Assembly (NCBI GenBank): GCA_964609615.1 | Contig: CAZSRL010000032.1 | Coordinates: 1 to 8,361, forward strand | Direction of reading: 5' to 3' | DNA length: 8,361 nucleotides | Source of the DNA: CAZSRL01 sp964609615 | Lineage (GTDB): Bacteria > Bacillota_I > Bacilli_A > RF39 > UBA660 | Shown: positions 1 to 5,398 of the stretch, one piece after another | Position numbering within the stretch: position 1 is the stretch's first letter | How the letters are laid out: the number at the start of each line of letters is the position of its first letter | Position numbers and translations under genes: made by a program | The notes under the pieces: generated by a model | The model's input: the letters and a program-made list of their open reading frames with translations, nothing else | The model's database searches: none | What the model was told of the DNA's origin: nothing

Positions 1-78
1 CAAGTACATTGTTAGGTAATAAAATGTGCGGACACTTAATATTTCCATTTATAAATAAACAAAAAAACATTAAAAATG
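1..78. other. 5' flank without a recognisable gene
   Basis: No credible coding sequence is seen here. The frame leading into the first gene is open from position 9, but it has no ribosome binding site there, and its conceptual N-terminal extension does not resemble the carrier family. A short AT-only inverted repeat, AACATT at 66-71 and AATGTT at 75-80, sits just upstream of and partly over the -35 box. It could be a weak operator or chance in such AT-rich DNA. Confidence 0.5.
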
Positions 79-106
79 TTGTAAGAATGTTGTTTTGTGA
101 TATAAT
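79..106 (+). promoter_or_regulatory. Promoter of the YfcC-family carrier gene (extended -10)
   Basis: A perfect -10 hexamer TATAAT lies at 101-106. It is preceded by TG at 98-99 with a one-base gap, which is the extended -10 form. TTGTAA at 79-84 matches the -35 consensus at four of six positions with a 16-bp spacer. Transcription should start about 7 bases after the -10 box, near 113, so the mRNA would begin at or just before the Shine-Dalgarno sequence. The boxes are directly visible; the start point is inferred. Confidence 0.7.
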
Positions 107-112
107 TAATTT

Positions 113-118
113 AGGAGG
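113..118 (+). promoter_or_regulatory. Ribosome binding site that fixes the carrier start
   Basis: AGGAGG is a full Shine-Dalgarno match, seven bases before the ATG at 126. It decides in favour of that ATG over upstream in-frame starts such as the one at position 9. Confidence 0.9.
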
Positions 119-125
119 TAGATTT

Positions 126-1550
126 ATGAAAAAACATGGCTTAATTAAAATTTTAGTTTTGACTATTATAGGTCTTTTAATTCTTACATGGATTATTCCT
201 GGTAGTCAATTTACTGGAAGTGAAATGGCAAAAGCTGATATTTCAAGAATCGGATTATTCGATATATTTAACTATCCACTTTTAACATTTCAATATTTCA
301 TCCAAATGGCACTGTTTATGATAGTTGTTGGTGGATTCTATGGAGTTCTTAACAAAACTGGAAAATACAATGAATTGGTTGAAAAATTTGCCAAAAAATT
401 AAAAGGAAAGGAAATAATATTTTTAATAGTAACTTCATTTGTTTTAGCAGGATTTAGTTCAGTATTTGGATTCTCTATTGTAATGTTTTTGTTTATACCA
501 TTCCTAGTTTCTGTAATATTATTATTAGGATATGATAAAATTGTAGCTTTCTTAGTTACATGTGTTTCAATCTTAATTGGTGTTATGGGATCTACATATA
601 ATTTATATGTATCTGGATATATAAATCAAGTTCTTAATACAGAATATACTGATTTAATAGTTGCTAAAATTGCAATATTTGTTATAGCGTTCGTTCTATT
701 TATTATGTTTGTATTAAAATATGCTGCAAAAGTTAAAAAGAGTACAAAAAATAGTATTTTAGAAGAACAAACTGAAGATGTATTTTATGTAAAAGAAAAA
801 GACAAATCAAAATCAAAGGCTAAAACATGGCCAATGCTTGTAATATTTGGAATTATGTTTGTATTATTCATTTTAGCATGTGTACCATGGGCTGATGTGT
901 TTGGTGTAAAAATATTTACTACATTAAATGAAACTATAACAACAGCTAAAATTGGAGATTATACTATTTGGTCATTCTTACTTGGAGAAGTAGGAGCACT
1001 TGGAACTTGGTATTTTGCTGAATTAACTCAAATACTTTTAATGGCATCAGTTGCAATAGCATTAATCTATAAAATCAAATTTGATGATTTGATTGATAAT
1101 TTTGCATTAGGATGTAAAAAAGTATTAAAAGTTGCTGTAGCAATAACTTTAGCAATGGTTATTGTAATAATAACTGCATATCATCCAATATTCCCAACTA
1201 TTTGTAATGTTGTAATTGGATGGATGGACAGCTTTAATGTAGTTGCAACATTCTTAACTTCATTCTTAGCAATTATTGGTTCAGCACTTAACATTGAAGT
1301 TATGTATTTGTCTCAAAGTGTTTTAGGATTCTTTGGAGCAACATTTACAACTGCAGGACCTGTTATTGCTGTTATATTCCAAGCAATGTATGGACTTACA
1401 ATGTTAGTTGCACCAACAAGTTTAATGTTAATCTTAGGATTAGAATATTTAGATATTCCTTATATTAAATGGCTTAAATTTAGTTGGAAACTAATATTAG
1501 AATTATTAGTTATTTTACTAGCAATTTTTGTAATAATTACATTAGTATAA
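126..1550 (+). CDS. YfcC/DcuC-family membrane carrier (putative amino acid or C4-dicarboxylate transporter)
   Basis: A 474-residue polytopic inner-membrane protein. Hydrophobic segments lie at about 6-24, 53-75, 97-115, 119-135, 138-157, 178-198, 236-252, 297-316, 334-351, 371-390, 405-440 and 455-474, giving roughly 11-12 membrane spans. A charged, Lys-rich cytoplasmic-type loop at about 201-235 splits the protein in two halves. The segment from GGFYGVLNKTGKY (69-81) to the IPFLVSVILLLGYDKI stretch (124-139), the GVMGST motif at 152-157, and the C-terminal APTSLML...LEYLDIPY region (429-446) match what I recall of the YfcC family (DcuC superfamily, PF03606). Family members are annotated as anaerobic C4-dicarboxylate carriers or basic amino acid antiporters, so the substrate cannot be assigned here. 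The gene stands alone between its own promoter and a terminator. The start follows from the AGGAGG site seven bases upstream. Family call fairly sure; substrate unknown. Confidence 0.8.
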   Translation: MKKHGLIKILVLTIIGLLILTWIIPGSQFTGSEMAKADISRIGLFDIFNYPLLTFQYFIQMALFMIVVGGFYGVLNKTGKYNELVEKFAKKLKGKEIIFLIVTSFVLAGFSSVFGFSIVMFLFIPFLVSVILLLGYDKIVAFLVTCVSILIGVMGSTYNLYVSGYINQVLNTEYTDLIVAKIAIFVIAFVLFIMFVLKYAAKVKKSTKNSILEEQTEDVFYVKEKDKSKSKAKTWPMLVIFGIMFVLFILACVPWADVFGVKIFTTLNETITTAKIGDYTIWSFLLGEVGALGTWYFAELTQILLMASVAIALIYKIKFDDLIDNFALGCKKVLKVAVAITLAMVIVIITAYHPIFPTICNVVIGWMDSFNVVATFLTSFLAIIGSALNIEVMYLSQSVLGFFGATFTTAGPVIAVIFQAMYGLTMLVAPTSLMLILGLEYLDIPYIKWLKFSWKLILELLVILLAIFVIITLV

Positions 1551-1570
1551 AAATAATAATTTATAAATTT

Positions 1571-1595
1571 AGAACAACATATGTTGTTCTTTTTT
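1571..1595 (+). terminator. Rho-independent terminator after the carrier gene
   Basis: AGAACAACAT (1571-1580) is followed at once by its exact reverse complement ATGTTGTTCT (1581-1590). The RNA can form an 8-bp stem with an AUAU loop, followed by a run of six T (1590-1595). It lies 20 bases after the carrier stop codon and separates that gene from the Clp gene. Confidence 0.88.
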
Positions 1596-1624
1596 GTTTA
1601 TAAAAATCTAAATTTGAACATAAT
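1594..1624 (+). promoter_or_regulatory. Possible weak promoter of the Clp gene
   Basis: CATAAT at 1619-1624 matches the -10 consensus at five of six positions. TTGTTT at 1594-1599 has the TTG of a -35 box, but the spacer would be 19 bp, longer than ideal. The Clp gene follows a strong terminator, so it should have its own promoter. No CtsR tandem heptads (GGTCAAA type) and no CIRCE element are visible in 1551-1640, so classic heat-shock control is not supported by sequence. Confidence 0.35.
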
Positions 1625-1631
1625 ATTATTG

Positions 1632-1636
1632 GGAGG
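1632..1636 (+). promoter_or_regulatory. Ribosome binding site that fixes the Clp start
   Basis: GGAGG (within GGGAGGATTT) ends four bases before the ATG at 1641. The in-frame ATG at 1581 lies inside the upstream terminator hairpin and has no such site, so 1641 is preferred. The later ATGs at 1656 and 1671 are too far from the site. Confidence 0.85.
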
Positions 1637-1640
1637 ATTT

Positions 1641-3797
1641 ATGGTAGATTATACAATGGAATTAAAAAGAATGCTTAATTATTCAGAAATAGAAGCAAAA
1701 AACCTTAATGATAAATATATTGATTCACATCATTACATATTATCACTTTTAAAACATGATAAGAATATTAATAATGTATTTAAAAAATATAACATAACAT
1801 ATAATAGTTTTTTATGTGAAGTAAAAAAATCAAAAATAGAAAAAGGCTTCATTAATATTTATTCATTAAATTTAAAAAAAATAATTGATTGTGCATGTTA
1901 TTATAATAAAAATGAAAAAAAAATACGGGTAGATAATTATAATTGTATTTTGTCTTTGTTAAAAAATGATGAATCTCAAACTATAAACATATTAAATAAA
2001 ATGAATGTTAATGTTAGTTTACTATACAAAGAATTTAAAAAACAAAACAATAATAAGACAAATTTATATATTAAAGAAATTGGAGTAGATTTAAATTTAA
2101 AAGCAAAATTAAATGAGTTTGATAAAACAATAGGTAGAAAAAAAGAAATACAGAGATTAATAGAAATTTTAGCAAGAAAAAATAAAAACAATCCAATATT
2201 GATTGGAGAAGCGGGTGTGGGAAAAACTGCTATTGTTGAAGAACTAGCAAAAAAAATAGTGAGTAACAATGTTCCAAATTTTTTAAAAAATACAACGATA
2301 ATTTCTGTTAATATATCTTCATTAGTATCTGGTACAAAATATAGAGGTGATTTTGAAGAAAAACTAAATAAAATAATAAAAGAATTAGAAGATAATAAAA
2401 AAATAATAATGTTTATTGATGAAATTCATACTTTAGTTGGAGCAGGTGGAGCAGAAGGGGCAATTGATGCTTCTAATATTTTAAAACCTGCTTTATCAAG
2501 AGGTAATATTAAATGCATTGGAGCAACTACTATAAATGAATATAAAAAATATATAGAAAAAGATAAAGCATTAGATAGAAGGTTTCAAAAAATATATATA
2601 GAAGAGCCTAATAATAAAGAAACATTAACAATACTAAAAAGAATAAAAAAAGATTATGAAAAATATCATAATGTAAAAGTTAATGATAACGTTTTAGAAA
2701 AAATAGTATATTTAAGTAAAAAATATATTAATGATAGAAAAGAACCGGATCGTAGTATTGATATATTAGATGAAATATGTGCGAAAGCAGAAGTTAAAAA
2801 TAAAAATGATATTTTATGCAAGCAAAAAAAAGAATTAGAAAAAATAATTACTAAAAAGCACAATGCAATAAAAACTAAGGATTATAAAACCGCAAGTATC
2901 ATTAGACAAGAGGAAAAAAGATTAGAAAAAACTATAAATACAATAACTAATAAACCAAAAATTAAAGAAGTAACAATAAATGATTTAAAAAATGTTTTAG
3001 AATATAAAAGCAATTCACTTGTTAAAGAGTTAAACAAAAATATTAATTATGATTTAATAAAAGAAAAAATAAAAGAAAATATTATTGGTCAAGACAATAT
3101 AATAGATAATATAATAAATATAATAAATACCAATGATGATGATAAAAAACCACTATCTTTTTTGTTTAATGGAAAAAGTGGTGTAGGAAAAACTTTACTT
3201 GCTAAAAGAATAAGTCAAGAGTTAAAATATAATTTTATTAAACTTAATATGAGTGAATATTCAAGCGATATGAGCATTAACAAAATAATAGGTTCATCTC
3301 AAGGATATGTTGGATATGAGGATGTTAATACTGTATTTGAAAAAATGAAAGATAAACCAAATTCTTTAATTTTACTTGATGAAATAGATAAAGCAAATGA
3401 AAAAGTAGTTGATTTATTTTTAAATATTTTAGATGAAGGATATTTAACTAATTCAAAGGGAGAAAACTTATATTTTAATAATTCAATATTTATTTTAACA
3501 ACAAATAAAATTAAGAATAAAACTAATTGTGGGTATATTAAAGATAATTATCAAACAAACTATGATAGTTTTGATAAAGAATATATTAATAGAATAGATT
3601 ATTTATTTACATTTAATAGTTTAAATAAAGATAATATAGAAAAAATAATTATGTTATATTCTAAAAAATATAATAAAAAAATTGATAGCAATGCTATAAA
3701 TAATATTATAAATAATTGTAAATATAATAAATATGGAGCTAGAAAAATAAAAAACTTATTTTTTAAAGAAATTAATAAAAAAAATGTATATATTTAG
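1641..3797 (+). CDS. clpC: Divergent ClpC-type AAA+ chaperone/unfoldase subunit
   Basis: A 718-residue Hsp100/Clp protein. Residues 1-135 resemble the double Clp_N repeat that recruits substrates or adaptors. The first AAA+ module has Walker A GEAGVGKT (189-196), pore loop KYRG (233-236), Walker B MFIDE (257-261), sensor GATT (294-297) and arginine finger LDRRF (311-315). A short UVR-like stretch (about 406-430, KTKDYKTASIIRQEEKRLEK) replaces the long coiled-coil middle domain of ClpB, which points to ClpC. The second module has GKSGVGKT (511-518), pore loop GYVGYE (555-560), LILLDE (576-581), NRID (650-653) and sensor-2 GAR (699-701). Every catalytic motif is intact, so ATPase activity is expected. 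Oddities: the ClpP-docking VGF tripeptide of ClpC appears as CGY (630-632), the segment between it and NRID is shortened, and the protein ends 17 residues after GAR, well short of typical ClpC (about 810 residues). Location upstream of gltX agrees with clpC of Bacillus. Clp family certain; ClpC subtype likely; partnership with ClpP doubtful. Confidence 0.82.
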   Translation: MVDYTMELKRMLNYSEIEAKNLNDKYIDSHHYILSLLKHDKNINNVFKKYNITYNSFLCEVKKSKIEKGFINIYSLNLKKIIDCACYYNKNEKKIRVDNYNCILSLLKNDESQTINILNKMNVNVSLLYKEFKKQNNNKTNLYIKEIGVDLNLKAKLNEFDKTIGRKKEIQRLIEILARKNKNNPILIGEAGVGKTAIVEELAKKIVSNNVPNFLKNTTIISVNISSLVSGTKYRGDFEEKLNKIIKELEDNKKIIMFIDEIHTLVGAGGAEGAIDASNILKPALSRGNIKCIGATTINEYKKYIEKDKALDRRFQKIYIEEPNNKETLTILKRIKKDYEKYHNVKVNDNVLEKIVYLSKKYINDRKEPDRSIDILDEICAKAEVKNKNDILCKQKKELEKIITKKHNAIKTKDYKTASIIRQEEKRLEKTINTITNKPKIKEVTINDLKNVLEYKSNSLVKELNKNINYDLIKEKIKENIIGQDNIIDNIINIINTNDDDKKPLSFLFNGKSGVGKTLLAKRISQELKYNFIKLNMSEYSSDMSINKIIGSSQGYVGYEDVNTVFEKMKDKPNSLILLDEIDKANEKVVDLFLNILDEGYLTNSKGENLYFNNSIFILTTNKIKNKTNCGYIKDNYQTNYDSFDKEYINRIDYLFTFNSLNKDNIEKIIMLYSKKYNKKIDSNAINNIINNCKYNKYGARKIKNLFFKEINKKNVYI

Positions 3798-3807
3798 AAT
3801 AAAGGAA

Positions 3808-3813
3808 TATAAT
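3808..3813 (+). promoter_or_regulatory. -10 box upstream of the structured RNA
   Basis: A perfect TATAAT lies 10 bases after the Clp stop codon. Seven bases later is G3820, the first base of a perfect hairpin, which fits a transcription start there. The matching -35 position (about 3785-3790, TGTATA) is poor, and AT-rich DNA gives chance -10 matches, so this is moderate evidence only. Confidence 0.5.
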
Positions 3814-3819
3814 ATTATT

Positions 3820-3926
3820 GTAGACATAATGTCTACAGTAGTGGCCGACCGACGATGAGTCCTATGGCCGTATTCTTTATGGACACAAAGTGTCTATATA
3901 TAACCATCCTTAGGGATGGTTTTTTT
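3820..3926 (+). ncRNA. Candidate structured RNA: gltX leader or independent small RNA
   Basis: About 107 bases between clpC and gltX look like RNA rather than spacer. Three hairpins can be drawn before the terminator. The first is GTAGACA (3820-3826) with TGTCTAC (3830-3836). The second is GTGGCC+GAC (3841-3849) with GTC (3859-3861) and GGCCGT (3866-3871), with a nine-base loop CGACGATGA and a four-base bulge CTAT. The third is TATGGACAC (3878-3886) with GTGTCTATA (3890-3898) across an AAA loop. The core at 3841-3870 is strikingly GC-rich compared with all surrounding DNA, a strong hint of selected RNA structure in an AT-rich genome. It follows a perfect -10 box and ends in an intrinsic terminator. 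It could be an attenuating leader or riboswitch for gltX-cysS, or a free sRNA. I do not recognise it as a T-box, tRNA, SRP RNA, hammerhead or any riboswitch class whose consensus I know. Structured nature likely; function unknown. Confidence 0.62.
3902..3926 (+). terminator. Rho-independent terminator before gltX
   Basis: AACCATCC (3902-3909), loop TTAG (3910-3913), GGATGGTT (3914-3921), then a T run from 3920 to 3926. This compact, relatively GC-rich stem with a U tract is a textbook intrinsic terminator. It ends either the Clp transcript and the RNA at 3820, or acts as the attenuator of gltX. Confidence 0.93.
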
Positions 3927-3939
3927 GTAATTTTTTTGA

Positions 3940-3945
3940 TACAAT
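3940..3945 (+). promoter_or_regulatory. Possible -10 box for the gltX operon
   Basis: TACAAT matches the -10 consensus at five of six positions and lies just after the terminator. No convincing -35 hexamer is present at the usual distance (the region is a T run). If used, transcription would start near 3952, right at the weak ribosome binding site GGTG (3952-3955), giving a leader of about ten bases. Confidence 0.4.
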
Positions 3946-3961
3946 AGTGTTGGTGATAAAA

Positions 3962-5386
3962 ATGAAAACAAGAACAAGATTTGCTCCTTCTCCAACAGGA
4001 TTTATGCATGTTGGAAATTTAAGAAGTGCATTATTTACTTATTTAATCGCAAAACATGATAATGGAGATTTTATTTTAAGAATAGAAGATACTGATCAAA
4101 AGAGAAAAGTAGATGGAGCAATTGATTTTATATATGATACATTTAAGTTATGTGGATTAGAAATTAATGAAGGTCCAAACAACCCTGGTGAATTTGGTCC
4201 CTACTTGCAAAGTGAAAGATTTGATATTTATAAAAAATATGCATTAGAACTAGTTGAAAGAGGTAAAGCATATTATTGTTTTTGTACTGAAGATAGACTA
4301 AATACTTTAAGAGAAAAATGTGAGAAAGAAAAAGTTGCTTTTTTATATGATGGACATTGTAAAAATTTAACTAAAGAAGAAATAAAAGAAAATCTTGATA
4401 ATAAAGTACCTTATGTAATTAGATTTGCTATGCCAAAAGAAGGGACTAGTTCATATAATGATTTAGCATTTGGAAATATTAAAGTAGAAAATAGTGTATT
4501 AGAAGATATGATATTAATTAAAAGTGATGGTTTCCCAACCTATAATTTTGCAAATATAATTGATGATCATTTAATGCGAATAACACATGTTACAAGAGGC
4601 GTGGAGTATTTAATGAGCACACCTAAATATAACTTAGTGTATGATGCTTTTGGATGGGATAAGCCTTTATATGTGCATCTACCTCAAGTGAATGGAGAAG
4701 ATGGAAAAAAACTATCCAAAAGAAATGGAGATGCTTCTTTTATGGATCTTTATAAGGATGGTTATTTACCTGAAGGGATAATGAATTATTTAATACTTTT
4801 GGGTTGGACAAGTGCTGATAACAAAGAAATATTTACTATGGAAGAACTTTCAAAAATATTTGATGTAAAAAGAATAGTAAAAAGTCCAGCTATATATGAT
4901 GTTAAAAAATTAAATTGGGTAAATGCACATTATATGAAAGAACTAAATGAAGAAAAATTATTAGAAATTACTCTTCCCCATTTAAAAGATGCATATGATT
5001 TAAATGATAAGAGTGATAATTGGATAATAGAATTAATAAAATTATATCAGAATCATATAAGTTATGGAAAAGAAATTGTTAAAGAAGTTGAATTGTTTTT
5101 TAAACAAGACATTATAATAGCTGGTGAAGAATTAGAATTAATGAATAGTGATGAAGCTATAAAAAAAGTAATTGCCTGTTTTAAGAATGAATTAGAAAAT
5201 GATAAAAACTTTACAATAGATAGTATTAAAGAATGTATTAGTAATGTAAAAGAAAAAACAGGAGTTAAAGGTAAATTGTTATTTATGCCAATTAGAATAA
5301 AAATTACCGGTCAAATGCATGGGCCAGAACTACCAAACACAATACATTTGTTAGGAAAAGAAACTGTTTTAAACAGATTAAAATAA
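3962..5386 (+). CDS. gltX: Glutamyl-tRNA synthetase (class I)
   Basis: A 474-residue cytoplasmic enzyme that charges tRNA-Glu with glutamate using ATP. The Rossmann catalytic domain opens with FAPSPTGFMHVGN (7-19), where HVGN is the HIGH-type ATP signature. IEDTD (41-45) follows, and GKKLSKR (248-254) is the KMSKS-type loop. The zinc-binding insert is complete: C106 and C108 (CFC), then Y129 and C133 (YDGHC), spaced as in the E. coli enzyme. The C-terminal anticodon-binding domain ends with GQMHGPELPNTIHLLG, typical of the family. The ATG at 3962 is chosen because MKTRTRFAPSPTG is the usual N-terminus; the in-frame GTG at 3947 would add five residues and has no ribosome binding site. In many low-GC Gram-positives this enzyme is non-discriminating and also makes Glu-tRNA-Gln for GatCAB; whether that holds here cannot be read from the gene. 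First gene of a compact four-gene run, 12 bases before cysS. Confidence 0.97.
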   Translation: MKTRTRFAPSPTGFMHVGNLRSALFTYLIAKHDNGDFILRIEDTDQKRKVDGAIDFIYDTFKLCGLEINEGPNNPGEFGPYLQSERFDIYKKYALELVERGKAYYCFCTEDRLNTLREKCEKEKVAFLYDGHCKNLTKEEIKENLDNKVPYVIRFAMPKEGTSSYNDLAFGNIKVENSVLEDMILIKSDGFPTYNFANIIDDHLMRITHVTRGVEYLMSTPKYNLVYDAFGWDKPLYVHLPQVNGEDGKKLSKRNGDASFMDLYKDGYLPEGIMNYLILLGWTSADNKEIFTMEELSKIFDVKRIVKSPAIYDVKKLNWVNAHYMKELNEEKLLEITLPHLKDAYDLNDKSDNWIIELIKLYQNHISYGKEIVKEVELFFKQDIIIAGEELELMNSDEAIKKVIACFKNELENDKNFTIDSIKECISNVKEKTGVKGKLLFMPIRIKITGQMHGPELPNTIHLLGKETVLNRLK

Positions 5387-5398
5387 AGGAGTGAGGTT

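Noticed and set aside
1611..1620. CtsR or CIRCE heat-shock operator upstream of clpC (TTTGAAC resembles a CtsR half-site)
   Set aside because: Only one imperfect heptad is present; CtsR needs two tandem copies, and no TTAGCACTC/GAGTGCTAA repeat exists.
1976..2269. Minus-strand open frame of 97 codons
   Set aside because: It lies entirely antisense to the conserved first AAA+ domain of the Clp gene, has no ribosome binding site, and its residues are those expected from the complement of Lys/Asn/Ile-rich codons.
2666..2863. Minus-strand open frame of 65 codons
   Set aside because: Antisense shadow of the Clp middle region, with no start signal and no recognisable protein.
3829..3858. Nine-codon leader-peptide-like ORF (MSTVVADRR) in the structured RNA
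   Set aside because: No Shine-Dalgarno sequence, start codon buried in a hairpin, and no Glu or Cys codons that would make sense for attenuation of gltX-cysS. The two CGA codons come from the GC-rich structural core.
3847..3885. Hammerhead ribozyme (GACGATGAGTCC resembles CUGAUGAGUCC)
   Set aside because: Only GAUGA of the core matches, and the required GAAA strand and a proper cleavage-site strand are absent.
3836..3926. T-box riboswitch for gltX (GTGGCCGACCG loosely recalls the T-box GUGGNACCG)
   Set aside because: The conserved AGGGUGGNACCGCG block is not intact, there is no long stem I with a specifier loop, and the element is much too short. The UGGC could pair with a GCCA tRNA end, but that alone is not evidence.
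3820..3926. tRNA or SRP RNA gene in the GC-rich island
   Set aside because: No T-loop GTTCGAATC block, no acceptor pairing and no SRP GGAA/GCAG loop consensus.
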